Positions 55,751 through 64,000 of a DNA stretch of 64,000 nt are shown in pieces. The DNA comes from Taklimakanibacter lacteus (GTDB taxonomy: Bacteria; Pseudomonadota; Alphaproteobacteria; Rhizobiales; Aestuariivirgaceae), in assembly GCA_003576695.1 (NCBI GenBank), contig QOZQ01000012.1, positions 1-64,000 of the forward strand, written 5' to 3'. The notes under the pieces are model-generated. The model was not told the origin of the DNA, did no database searches, and saw nothing but the letters and a program-made list of their open reading frames with translations. The translations under genes and the position numbers were made by a program. Every line of letters starts with the position of its first letter. The first letter of the stretch is position 1.

Positions 55751-57092
55751 CGATGTGCTCGCTTTTGAGGCCGCGCCGGCCGAAGGCGTTGCGCGTATCG
55801 ACGATCAACCGGGCGGAGCGGCTGATCAGCTCATAGTCGATGGCGGTGTGATCGGTCGAGATCAGCACCGCATCGAAGCCGGCAAGTGCTGCCGCCGACA
55901 GATCCGTGGATTTGCGCCCCTTGAGCGCCGCATGCTCGCGGGTCGCCGGGATCACCGGCACATGGGGATCGTGGAAAGCGACCTTGCTGCCGCGCTCCTC
56001 GAGAAGCTCGATGAGCTTGAAGGAGGGGCTCTCGCGGATATCGGAGACATCCTTCTTGTAGGCGAGGCCGATGATCAGGATGCGGGCCTGGCCGAGCGCC
56101 AGGCCGAGCCTGCGGTCGAGGGCCTCGGCGAGGCGGCCGATCACATAGCGCGGCATGCTCGTGTTGATTTCGCCCGCGAGCTCGATGAAGCGCGTCGGCA
56201 GCTCATATTCGCGCGATTTCCAGGTGAGATAGAAGGGGTCGATCGGGATGCAGTGCCCGCCCAGTCCCGGTCCCGGATAGAAGGGCATGAAGCCGAAGGG
56301 CTTGGTCCTGGCGGCGTCGATCACTTCCCAGACATCGATGCCCATGGCGTCATAGACGACCTTGAGCTCGTTCACGAGCGCGATATTGACGGCGCGAAAG
56401 ATATTCTCGGTGAGCTTGACCGCCTCGGCCGTGGCGTTGGTGGAAACGGGAACGACCTGTTTCACCACCGAACCATAGAAGAGCGCCATCAGGTCGTGCG
56501 CATCGGGGCCATCGCCGGCCACGACCTTGGGTATGGTGGTCGTGCCGAAATGGGGATTGCCCGGATCCTCGCGCTCCGGCGAGAAACCGAGAAAGAAATC
56601 ATGCCGCGACCTGAGGCCGGTGGCCTCGAGCAAAGGGCGCACCACTTCATCGGTCGTGCCGGGATAGGTGGTGGATTCGAGCACGACGAGCTGGCCCGGC
56701 CGCAGGGTTTTCGCGATGGTGCGGGCCGTCTCCTCGACATAGTAAAGATCGGGCTCGCGGTATTTGGTCAAGGGCGTCGGCACGCAGATGACGATGACGT
56801 CGCATCGGGCGAGCTCGCCAAAATCGGCGCTGGCATGGAAATTTCCGGAGGCGACGAAGCGGGCGAGGTCGGCATCGGCGACGGCTGCGATATAGGAGCG
56901 GCCGGCATTGAGCGCGGCGACCTTGTCGGGATCGATATCGAAGCCGGTGACGCGATAGCCTGCCGTCGCTATGGCGGCGCCCAGCGGCAGGCCCACATAG
57001 CCCATGCCGATGACGCCGATCCGTGCCATCCGCTCAGCGATGAGGGCGGCAAGCTTCCCGGCGGCCTCGGCGTCATGCGCGGGGCGTTCCAT
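55740..57092 (-). CDS. UDP-N-acetyl-sugar 6-dehydrogenase (WbpA/TviB type)
   Basis: The 450-residue enzyme shares the Ugd fold but belongs to the UDP-N-acetylhexosamine branch: IGVIGMGYVGLPLGAAIATA, the LLVLESTTYPGTT-like VVLESTTYPGTTDEV, FSPERED, and the catalytic cysteine in PGLGGHCIPIDPFYL. It would make UDP-GlcNAcA or UDP-GalNAcA for polysaccharide. The N-terminal 20 residues before ARIGVIG are extra; a start at MARIGVIG is possible. The next gene upstream, 12 bases away, is a GT-like gene. Confidence 0.92.
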   Translation of the reverse strand: MERPAHDAEAAGKLAALIAERMARIGVIGMGYVGLPLGAAIATAGYRVTGFDIDPDKVAALNAGRSYIAAVADADLARFVASGNFHASADFGELARCDVIVICVPTPLTKYREPDLYYVEETARTIAKTLRPGQLVVLESTTYPGTTDEVVRPLLEATGLRSRHDFFLGFSPEREDPGNPHFGTTTIPKVVAGDGPDAHDLMALFYGSVVKQVVPVSTNATAEAVKLTENIFRAVNIALVNELKVVYDAMGIDVWEVIDAARTKPFGFMPFYPGPGLGGHCIPIDPFYLTWKSREYELPTRFIELAGEINTSMPRYVIGRLAEALDRRLGLALGQARILIIGLAYKKDVSDIRESPSFKLIELLEERGSKVAFHDPHVPVIPATREHAALKGRKSTDLSAAALAGFDAVLISTDHTAIDYELISRSARLIVDTRNAFGRRGLKSEHIVKA

Positions 57093-57103
57093 CGCAATCC
57101 GTA

Positions 57104-58003
57104 TCAGGCGGCCTTGCGCAGCTCGCCCATGACGGCATCGAGCGGGGCGGTGCGGTCCATCAGCGTCAGCGCGTCATGGCGGACGTGGTTGTGACGCATC
57201 TCGGTCTCGATCTCCTTGCGCGAGATCTGGCCGGTTTCCACGCATTCCTTGAGGAGGGCGAAGAAGAAGGCCTCCTGGCGCGGATCGGGGTGCTTCTTGT
57301 AGCGCCCCCACAGCCTGATGCCGTTCTCGGGCAGGAGCTTCGAGATCAGGGGAATGCGGTTGGTGAAATCGATCGGCAGGCCGGTCTTCCAGGGCTGGGT
57401 GCGGCGCTTGGTCATGTGCACGAGCTGCGTTTTGGGCGACAGGCGGTCGAAGTCGTTCCATTCGTTCTCGAGGAAGCCGATCGAGTCCCTGGGCTCCCTG
57501 GCGAGAACGATCCAATCCTCATAATCGAGCTTGCCGGCGAACAGGTCGTCGAACTGCTGGCGGACATTCCAATGCGGCAGCTTGGCGCAATCGAGCAGCA
57601 TGACGCTGGAGGCGATATAGTCATTGCGGCCATTGTGGCCCTGGCGGGGGCGGGCCATGACGGCCTTGCCCCCCATGTCGCGCTCGAACAGGCCGTTAAT
57701 GTCACCGGCGGCGAAGACATCCGGATCGATGACCACGGCGCGGCCCTGATAGGCCATGAGCTCGGGCGGCATGAAGCGCACCGGGGTGAAGGACTGCAGA
57801 TCGTCGTTCTTCCAGGTCCGCCAGCCGCCGGCGCGCAGGAACTTCCGGCCTTCGAACGCGTCAAAAAAAGGAAAATCTTCCCGGCGGGTGATGCGGACGT
57901 CGAAAGCGTCCGGTCTGGCGGAATTGCGCTTCAGGGAATGGCGGCCGACGATCGCGCCAACCATCTGCTTGTCATTGGTGTGGATAAAAACGGCAGGTTT
58001 CAT
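57104..58003 (-). CDS. Putative glycosyltransferase-like protein
   Basis: A 299-residue soluble protein starting VFIHTNDKQMVGAIVGRHSL. The segment AYQGRAVVIDPDVFAAGDIN resembles the D-x-D nucleotide-sugar site of GT8-type enzymes, followed by SSVMLLDCAKLPHWN. Similarity to any one family is only structural in style, so the call is tentative. It precedes the UDP-N-acetyl-sugar dehydrogenase in the same direction and is likely cotranscribed with it. Confidence 0.6.
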   Translation of the reverse strand: MKPAVFIHTNDKQMVGAIVGRHSLKRNSARPDAFDVRITRREDFPFFDAFEGRKFLRAGGWRTWKNDDLQSFTPVRFMPPELMAYQGRAVVIDPDVFAAGDINGLFERDMGGKAVMARPRQGHNGRNDYIASSVMLLDCAKLPHWNVRQQFDDLFAGKLDYEDWIVLAREPRDSIGFLENEWNDFDRLSPKTQLVHMTKRRTQPWKTGLPIDFTNRIPLISKLLPENGIRLWGRYKKHPDPRQEAFFFALLKECVETGQISRKEIETEMRHNHVRHDALTLMDRTAPLDAVMGELRKAA

Positions 58004-58085
58004 TGCGGGTTCCGGAAAGGATAATTTTTGGACACATGAGCAAGTCGATGATAATCGAGCACCCTATTCAAGCAAGAGATTACCC

Positions 58086-59231
58086 ATGAAAGTCCTCCTT
58101 TGCAACGATACGGGAACGAAGTCTCACATTGGCTGTTTAGGCGTATCTGACGGTCACGCACGCATGCTTGGGCGAGCCGGTCATCGTGTCGAGCACCGCT
58201 ACTTCGTTGGTGAGCTTGCCCGGTTTGCGAGATCGACATGGACGGAAACCATGTCCGCATTGGCTCGCGACAGCGAACTAGCGGAGCGCATCGAATCGGT
58301 CGATGCCGTCGTTGTGAACGGCGAGGGAACGATACATCACAACAAGGGAATTGAATATCTAGCGCTGCTCGATCTCGCGAAAAAGAAAGGAAAGGCGTCG
58401 CTCCTGGTCAATGCTTTGTTTCAGGAAATAGATATCGATCCTGAAGTCATCAATCGTTTCGATGCCTTCTCTGTCCGAGACAAGCGCTCCTTGGCATATG
58501 CGCGGTCCCGAGGAATTAGGTGCAGCTACTCACCGGACTCGATACTTGAGGCGAAATTTGACAGCCGTCTGAGCGTTGATTTTTGTGACAATCTCGTCGT
58601 CACGGACTGGGTGCAGATCCGAGATGCGGATGTAGGTGTGGCCTCTCTTCGCCTCTTGGCAAGTGCGCCTCTACTTTCACCCTACCGTTTCTTTCCGATT
58701 CACGGCAGTGAAGTAAGAAATACGTGGCGAAGTGCCGTTCAAAACCTGAGAACCGCGAGGATGATTGTAACAGGTCGACACCACGCGATGTATCTTTCTA
58801 TCCTTGCGAAGGTTCCTTTCGTTCCATTGGCTAGCAACTCGTGGAAAATTCAAGGATTGTTGGATAGCGCGGGATTGAATCAGTCGATCGTCTCTAGCTT
58901 TGCCGAGTTAAAGACAGAGATTGAAAAGCTGGCTTCGAGCCCTCCCAATTTGGCTGAGGCCCACGACCGGTTGGTATCGGAACGGCCCCTGAGTACTTTT
59001 TCAGTGTTGGGAAAGGGCGGTGAAAAGACTTCCGAAGAGGAGGAAGTTTGTCGGCTTGAGAGCCAGATTCTTAATCGCCCATCGGCTCTGGCTCGTGACA
59101 GGCGTTTGATTGCAAAGCGGCGAGTTCGCGAATCTCGCGCTTTTTTGAAGTTGGTGGACGAAGAAGGGAATGATGGAGGACTTCGGGGAAACAAGCTGCT
59201 TTCAAAACTCCGAAAGGTGTTTCGAAAATAA
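58086..59231 (+). CDS. Polysaccharide pyruvyl-transferase-like protein
   Basis: The 381-residue protein begins VLLCNDTGTKSHIGCLGVSD and has VDAVVVNGEGTIHHNKGIEY, AFSVRDKRSLAYARSRGI and the C-terminal MIVTGRHHAMYLSILAKVPF, the G-R-x-H motif of the CsaB/pyruvyl-transferase fold. Such enzymes add ketal pyruvate to surface glycans. The last 100 residues are charged and not typical. Base composition is lower in GC than all neighbours, suggesting a later arrival. The start follows a weak AAGAGA. Confidence 0.75.
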   Translation: MKVLLCNDTGTKSHIGCLGVSDGHARMLGRAGHRVEHRYFVGELARFARSTWTETMSALARDSELAERIESVDAVVVNGEGTIHHNKGIEYLALLDLAKKKGKASLLVNALFQEIDIDPEVINRFDAFSVRDKRSLAYARSRGIRCSYSPDSILEAKFDSRLSVDFCDNLVVTDWVQIRDADVGVASLRLLASAPLLSPYRFFPIHGSEVRNTWRSAVQNLRTARMIVTGRHHAMYLSILAKVPFVPLASNSWKIQGLLDSAGLNQSIVSSFAELKTEIEKLASSPPNLAEAHDRLVSERPLSTFSVLGKGGEKTSEEEEVCRLESQILNRPSALARDRRLIAKRRVRESRAFLKLVDEEGNDGGLRGNKLLSKLRKVFRK

Positions 59232-59242
59232 TTGTGATTTCG

Positions 59243-59512
59243 TCACCATGAACAATCTATTTCATGCTCCGACTGACCTGCGCAAGCGTCCATAGCTGCC
59301 CAGTTCCACGGCAGCAGGTCACCGATGCGGTTGATCTTATGATCAGCGATGCAAGCGAGGACGTTGCGCAGTTGGGCTTCGGGATCGAGGCTGTTGAGCT
59401 TGGCGGTCTCGATGAGCGAGCAGATAGCGGCGGCGTGCTCGCCTAGGCGACGGCCAATACCTATGCCCTGATGCGACCGATGTCGTCTATGACGTCTGGT
59501 TGGATTATACAT
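59243..59512 (-). pseudogene. IS66-family transposase (TnpC) C-terminal remnant
   Basis: The minus strand encodes [20 protein letters not shown], then [24 protein letters not shown], the C-terminal tail of IS66-type TnpC ([16 protein letters not shown]...LPWNW). Only about 60 to 80 codons remain, with no catalytic core, no orfA/orfB and no clear terminal repeat. It marks an old insertion or recombination junction between the low-GC pyruvyl-transferase-like gene and the gspK-like gene. Confidence 0.85.
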
Positions 59513-59517
59513 ACGTG

Positions 59518-60417
59518 ATGAATGTGAGTCGGAGCAGCCGAGATGGCTTCGTTCTCTTCTCCGTGATCTGGATCGCGGGGTTGCTTGCGGTCATTTCCAC
59601 GACCTTCGCAATTTCAACCCGCCTTCATGTCAAGTCACAAGCAAATCTCACTTACGCCTATCAGGTTGAGGTGCTGGCTGATGGAATGGTTCGAGCGATC
59701 GGGCATCAGCTGGCGCAAATGCGGCCGTCAGACACGAGACAGGTTCTGTTGCCCGCGAGTGGGCAGGCTGTTTCCTGTGCCGTGGATGAAAATATTCAAG
59801 CCGTCATTGTGCTGCAGGACCAGGCGGGACTCATCGATCTCAACCAGACATCGCCGGCCGTCCTGACGGGCGTACTGAGCCGGCTGGGCGTCGCTCAGGC
59901 CGAGCAGGTTTCCGAGGCGATCGTCGATTTTCGTGATCAGGACGAAACTCGATTCGATGGTGGCGGAGAGGAGATCGGCCTTGTCGCTCATGGCCCCGGC
60001 CTGAAGAACGCCGCCTTTCAATCCATCGACGAGATGGCGCAAGCCATTCCGGAAACTCTTGCCGATCTTTCCGAGCTTGAATCGCTCTTCACGGTCTATT
60101 CGCTTCAGGAGGGCATCGATCCTTCCGTCGCACCCGAAAAGCTCAGGGGCTTGGTTGAGGTATCGCCATCCTCTGCAGCGGAAAATGGACGACTTCCGAC
60201 CACGCTCTCGCCGCGCAAGGCATTTGCCATCGATGTGAAGGTGAAACTTGCTTCGGGCATCGCCTTTCGGCGTGTCGCGGTAATCACCTTGTTGCGACTC
60301 CCCGAGCGGCCCTTCGCCATTCTGGAGTGGCGGCAAAGTAGTGATGTCGACGCGGAAAGACCGGCTGTCCTGATCAGCGGGCCCTGCGCGACCTTCCTTG
60401 GGCACTCCTTGGAGTAG
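59518..60417 (+). CDS. GspK-like minor pseudopilin (type II secretion)
   Basis: The 299-residue protein has a prepilin-type N-terminus: SSRDG then [20 protein letters not shown], with a glycine just before the hydrophobic helix where PilD-like peptidase would cut. The body has [26 protein letters not shown]-like [12 protein letters not shown] and [18 protein letters not shown], the GspK pattern. GspK caps the pseudopilus. No other gsp genes are in view, so it is either the edge of a broken cluster or an isolated member. ATG at 59518 avoids overlap with the IS66 remnant. Confidence 0.82.
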   Translation: MNVSRSSRDGFVLFSVIWIAGLLAVISTTFAISTRLHVKSQANLTYAYQVEVLADGMVRAIGHQLAQMRPSDTRQVLLPASGQAVSCAVDENIQAVIVLQDQAGLIDLNQTSPAVLTGVLSRLGVAQAEQVSEAIVDFRDQDETRFDGGGEEIGLVAHGPGLKNAAFQSIDEMAQAIPETLADLSELESLFTVYSLQEGIDPSVAPEKLRGLVEVSPSSAAENGRLPTTLSPRKAFAIDVKVKLASGIAFRRVAVITLLRLPERPFAILEWRQSSDVDAERPAVLISGPCATFLGHSLE

Positions 60418-60647
60418 GCCCAAGCAGCTCATTCTCCCGTGAAGGGGATGGAAGGAATCTAATGATAGCTCATCTCTTCTGTCCGGACATTGGCGATGCC
60501 GGCCTGCAATGTAACGGTCTAAGTACCTGAGAACATAAATAAAATGTTTTGGAGCATTTTGGCAACGCGATGATTATCTGAATCCTTGCGAATCGGGACC
60601 AATCCGGGTCAGTTTGACATTTCCAACAGCTTGATCGGGGGACGGCG
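60418..60647. other. Intergenic region before the giant Rhs-type gene
   Basis: 230 bases of AT-richer DNA with no gene supported. TTGACA occurs at 60614-60619 but no -10 follows before the start codon; AATAAAATG runs near 60537-60547. Confidence 0.4.
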
Positions 60648-63600
60648 ATGAAGTGGGGGCTGGTGAATGCGCATTTGGCGCGCATAGTGGCAGTTTTCGT
60701 GAGGGCGGTGGTCGCAATGGCCGCCGTATTTTGCTTTTGGGGTGCAGCCGCGGCGCAGGAAATCAGCCCTAGCCGGGCGCTCGACAATGCCGGGCCGAAG
60801 CAGCCGGTAACTGCCTATAATGGCAGCTATACTTATTCGGTCGACATAGAGGTGCCGGAGTTCCGCGGGCTCGAGCCGGATCTTGGCCTTTCCTACAATT
60901 CCGCCAGTGATATCCGCAACCGGGCGGCCGCTGGTTCCTGGCTTGGCGTCGGGTGGTCGCTTTCGGGCCTGTCCGTCATCGAACGTGTCACGGGATCACC
61001 GGTTCCTGCGGCAGGACAACCGAAGCTCACTGGTGGACGCGGTTCGCCCGCTTATGACGGAGCCGGGCTTCCGCCCGATTCTTTCACGTTGGACGGCGGG
61101 GAGCTGATCCCTTGCGCCGAGCTGCAGACACCTGCGTCCTCACCTTCCTGTGCCGCTGCTGTGGCGGCAGGCCTTTCCGGCTTTTCGAGCCGGGTCGAGA
61201 ATTATCTGCGCATCAGGCGGAACAGCGGTACCAATAGCTGGGAGGTGACGGCCCGGGATGGCACGCGCTTTGAATATGCAGCCGTGCAGGGTGGAACTTC
61301 CGAGATAACGTTCCGCTGGCACCTGGCGAGGGCCACCGACCGGCGCGGCAATCACGTCGATTATGCCTATTCCTGCCCGAGCGGGGAGGAATGCACTCTG
61401 TCGACCATTACCTATATAAACCAGGGGAGTGCGACGCCGATCGCAACCATTGCCGTCCACTATGAGGGGCGGCCGGAGAGCTTGACCCAGGCGACGGGCG
61501 CGGGATTGCTCAGCAGTCCCCTGCGTCTCAAGACGATCCGGGTCCTCATGGGAACGAGCCTGGTTCGCGCCTACAAAATTGCTTACGAGACAAGTCCCGC
61601 CACCTCCCTTTCGCGGGTCGTCTATGTCCAACAGTATGGCAAGGACGCCACATTCGACGGCGCCATGACGGTGACGGGCGGCACAGCGCTGCCGGCGACG
61701 AGCTTTAGATATTCCGAACTCGATCTCGCCCAGGCCTGGACGCTCTCGAACTGGAGTGGTGGACCCGCCCGTGATGCCGTGAGGGCGGACTTCAATGGTG
61801 ACGGCCTCGCCGACTATTGTCGACCGGCGAGTTATCGCTCCTATACGACGGGCGTTGCAGGCAGCGAGCACAATCCCCCTGTTTACCACTATGACCCTGT
61901 TCCAGGCTCTACGACCATCGCGACGGGAAGCGGCTTTTCCACCACCTCTGCAGCCTGCGCGACGACATCGAGTGTGCCAACCCCGCCGACGGGCCAGACG
62001 CCGATGAACAAAGTCTTCAGGGCAAACTACATTGGCGATTTCACCGGCGACGGCGCTGATGATGTGATGACCCTGAGCCAGACGATGAACTGGAAATGCA
62101 CCGGTGGGGCGGAAACACAAACCTGCAACTGGGATCGCGGCGATCTGGCCCTGTCGGTGCGCAGGTGGAACGGGACGGGTTGGAGTGGTGTCCCGTCCTT
62201 CGCCCTTACGGGCAGCGATGAGGTTTTTTCCTTCGACGGCGGCATACGCGCCTTTGGCGACTATAATGGCGACAATAGAAGAGATTTCGTTACCAATAAT
62301 AGAAATGTCTGGCTGTCGACAGGGACGGCATTCACCAAGAAGACGACCTGGAATGTACCGTCGCAAGGCTACTGGGGGCAAGGCGACTTCAACGGGGATG
62401 GAAAGACCGACCTGTTGATGCGCACGGAGAGCAACAACAATTGGAATGCCACGGTCTATCTGTCGACAGGGACGACATTCGTGTCACAGGCCAATCCGTT
62501 CCTTCTCAGCAACGGGACTAACTGGAACTCTCTTCGTGGCGATGTGAATGGTGACGGCCGGGTGGATGTTATCCGTGTCACCAATCACAGCAACGGGACC
62601 TATGGCGTCAAGGTCTTCCTCTCCGATGGCCGGAATTTGAGCGGCCTTTCGGAGCAGCTGTTCGCTGGTTACGCCAAGGTGGACGCTGGTGCTGCAAGTC
62701 AGGCTGACATCGACGGCGACGGGCGCCCCGACCTCTTGCTCCCCTATGCCGTTCAGAAAGAGACTATCGGTATTGAGGAGACAGAGACTGTTGTCTCGCG
62801 GTCCTATCGCGTCTTGCAGGGCACAGGTACTGGTTATCTCCAGCTCCCCAACACGCTCGACAGGGTGATCAGCAGCGGTGATTTCGATGGCGACGGCCGC
62901 ACGGATTTTAAGATCGATGACGTCGGATTGATGCTTTCGACCGGCGATGTGCCGCCTGACCTTCTGACGTCTGTCACCGAGCCTTTGGGGGGCAGGGTCG
63001 CGATCGCCTACCAGTCCTCCAATGCTTTACCGGACACTAAGCTTCCGTTCACCATGTTCGTGGTGAAATCAATCACCCTGGACGATGGGCGGGGCCCGCC
63101 AGAAAACCCGAACTGGGAATCGACGACCAACTATTCCTATGAGAGCGGCGCCTGGAATTCGACCGAGCGCCAGTTCATGGGCTTCCGCAAAGTGACGGCT
63201 CAGTTGCCGGCGATCGAAGGCGAGACGATAGGCCCCAGAGCGGTCTCGACCTATCAGCAGAGTGTGCAATGCCTCGGCCGAACCGCGACGGTCGAACGGC
63301 TTGATGGCGCCGATGTGCTGATGCGCAAGGTGAGCGACGCTTACACGACCGATACTGAAGCCCCATTCATCTGCCTCAATAGCTCGACCGCGACGGACGA
63401 TGTCGTCGCTGGCCAGACCAAGACGGTGAAGTCGGAGCGGACTTTCAATGCCCATGGCCTGGTCACCAATGAGTATCAGCATGGTGATCTGGCCGTTTCT
63501 GGTGATGAGCGCTCTTCGTCCACAAGCTATGTTCCGAATACGACCGACTACGTGGTTTCCTGTCCACATGTGACCCGAGACTACACATCGCTGACGCAGA

Positions 63601-64000
63601 GTTCTGGACCGGCGCTGACGCTTACGGTGAATTTCTATGAAGGAATGAATGGTAGTTGGGACGTGCCTGCGTTGTCTTGTCAAAGAGAGTCCGTGGGGCA
63701 ATGGATCGACAATGCATCGAGTTGGGCATGGACCAGCTTTGTCCATGACTCCTTTGGCAATCTGACTTGGTCCCGCGGACCCGAGGGTGTGGAGAGGGGG
63801 AATGTCTACGACAGCGCCAACCAACTGTTCGTGGTCGAGAGTCGACTGCCCAAGTATTTTGGCCCAGCTGGCGACAGCCGCTTCAAGACAGCTACCCAAT
63901 GGGACATGGCTTGCGGCATGCCCACCCAGGTGACAGATATCAACGGCCAGATCGCGACTTCCGTCTATGACCAGTTTTGCCGGATGACACGGGAAGTGAA
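60648..64000 (+). CDS. Large secreted SpvB/FG-GAP/Rhs-repeat protein, 5' part
   Basis: The frame is open from ATG at 60648 (GGGGGA upstream) to the window edge, at least 1117 codons, so the end is missing. A Sec signal (FVRAVVAMAAVFCFWGAAAA, then QEIS) is followed by an SpvB/TcaC-like N-terminal region (YNGSYTYSVDIEVPEFRG, LGVGWSLSGLSVI). At least seven FG-GAP/VCBS-type calcium motifs follow (DFNGDGLADY, DFTGDGADDV, DYNGDNRRDF, DFNGDGKTDL, DVNGDGRVDV, DIDGDGRPDL, DFDGDGRTDF). The visible C-terminal part has YD/Rhs-type repeats (HDSFGNLTWSRGPEG, VYDSANQ, VYDQFCRMT). Such proteins form polymorphic toxin shells; any toxin domain would be beyond 64000. Confidence 0.88.
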   Translation, partial: MKWGLVNAHLARIVAVFVRAVVAMAAVFCFWGAAAAQEISPSRALDNAGPKQPVTAYNGSYTYSVDIEVPEFRGLEPDLGLSYNSASDIRNRAAAGSWLGVGWSLSGLSVIERVTGSPVPAAGQPKLTGGRGSPAYDGAGLPPDSFTLDGGELIPCAELQTPASSPSCAAAVAAGLSGFSSRVENYLRIRRNSGTNSWEVTARDGTRFEYAAVQGGTSEITFRWHLARATDRRGNHVDYAYSCPSGEECTLSTITYINQGSATPIATIAVHYEGRPESLTQATGAGLLSSPLRLKTIRVLMGTSLVRAYKIAYETSPATSLSRVVYVQQYGKDATFDGAMTVTGGTALPATSFRYSELDLAQAWTLSNWSGGPARDAVRADFNGDGLADYCRPASYRSYTTGVAGSEHNPPVYHYDPVPGSTTIATGSGFSTTSAACATTSSVPTPPTGQTPMNKVFRANYIGDFTGDGADDVMTLSQTMNWKCTGGAETQTCNWDRGDLALSVRRWNGTGWSGVPSFALTGSDEVFSFDGGIRAFGDYNGDNRRDFVTNNRNVWLSTGTAFTKKTTWNVPSQGYWGQGDFNGDGKTDLLMRTESNNNWNATVYLSTGTTFVSQANPFLLSNGTNWNSLRGDVNGDGRVDVIRVTNHSNGTYGVKVFLSDGRNLSGLSEQLFAGYAKVDAGAASQADIDGDGRPDLLLPYAVQKETIGIEETETVVSRSYRVLQGTGTGYLQLPNTLDRVISSGDFDGDGRTDFKIDDVGLMLSTGDVPPDLLTSVTEPLGGRVAIAYQSSNALPDTKLPFTMFVVKSITLDDGRGPPENPNWESTTNYSYESGAWNSTERQFMGFRKVTAQLPAIEGETIGPRAVSTYQQSVQCLGRTATVERLDGADVLMRKVSDAYTTDTEAPFICLNSSTATDDVVAGQTKTVKSERTFNAHGLVTNEYQHGDLAVSGDERSSSTSYVPNTTDYVVSCPHVTRDYTSLTQSSGPALTLTVNFYEGMNGSWDVPALSCQRESVGQWIDNASSWAWTSFVHDSFGNLTWSRGPEGVERGNVYDSANQLFVVESRLPKYFGPAGDSRFKTATQWDMACGMPTQVTDINGQIATSVYDQFCRMTREV

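Noticed and set aside
61140..62381. A 413-residue minus-strand frame inside the giant Rhs-type gene
   Set aside because: It is antisense to a plus-strand frame with clear signal peptide, FG-GAP and YD motifs.

Overview
The window is GC-rich DNA from an alphaproteobacterium, most likely of the order Hyphomicrobiales (Rhizobiales). Four things point there. The housekeeping block yacG - maf - infA - LMW phosphatase - UPF0262 - DUF2948 - murA is typical of that order. There is a PdhS-type PAS histidine kinase and a phasin. The tRNA-His has A73 and no encoded G-1, a known alphaproteobacterial oddity. Intergenic gaps are full of palindromic repeats of rhizobial style. Genus cannot be told from sequence alone.

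Layout. 81-8394 (minus): a probable eight-gene catabolic operon with a NanR-like FadR/GntR regulator, a small ABM-domain protein, an HpcH/HpaI aldolase, a 2-hydroxyacid dehydrogenase and a CUT1 sugar-type ABC importer. 8522-17452: an amide-use locus with a periplasmic binding protein, Liv-type ATPases and permeases, and an N,N-dimethylformamidase (DMFase) large subunit, divergent from an AraC-family regulator; the DMFase small subunit is encoded in frame at the C-terminus of the LivM permease. 17449-25824: a GntR regulator, ROK kinase and CutC divergent from a second CUT1 importer with a PfkB sugar kinase. 25939-32945 (minus): a Dpp/Opp peptide importer and a proline-iminopeptidase-like hydrolase. 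33097-36152: a fumarylacetoacetate-hydrolase family enzyme and a PAS-GGDEF protein. 36450-40947 (minus): the housekeeping block. 41458-53893: a small Cys-rich protein, tRNA-Thr, a class III cyclase with two 2TM units, a GST, a thermonuclease-like protein, MoaE, AsmA, acetoacetyl-CoA synthetase, a PdhS-type kinase, a phasin and tRNA-His. 53918-59231: a small membrane protein, two nucleotide-sugar dehydrogenases, a GT-like protein and a pyruvyl-transferase-like protein. 59243-64000: an IS66 remnant, an isolated gspK-like gene and the start of a very large secreted SpvB/FG-GAP/Rhs protein that runs off the end.

How it works together. Most of the first 34 kb is uptake coupled to the first catabolic step: four ABC importers, each beside hydrolases, kinases or dehydrogenases for the imported compound. 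The amide locus is the most unusual, because an importer permease and an enzyme subunit share one reading frame, which would place amide hydrolysis at the inner mouth of the transporter.

The gaps hold several families of palindromic repeats, often between genes of one transporter operon. A 68-bp module (44 bp in one case) sits in the hairpin loop of four of these repeats, while related copies in the same window are empty at the same place. This is a readable record of a small nested mobile element.
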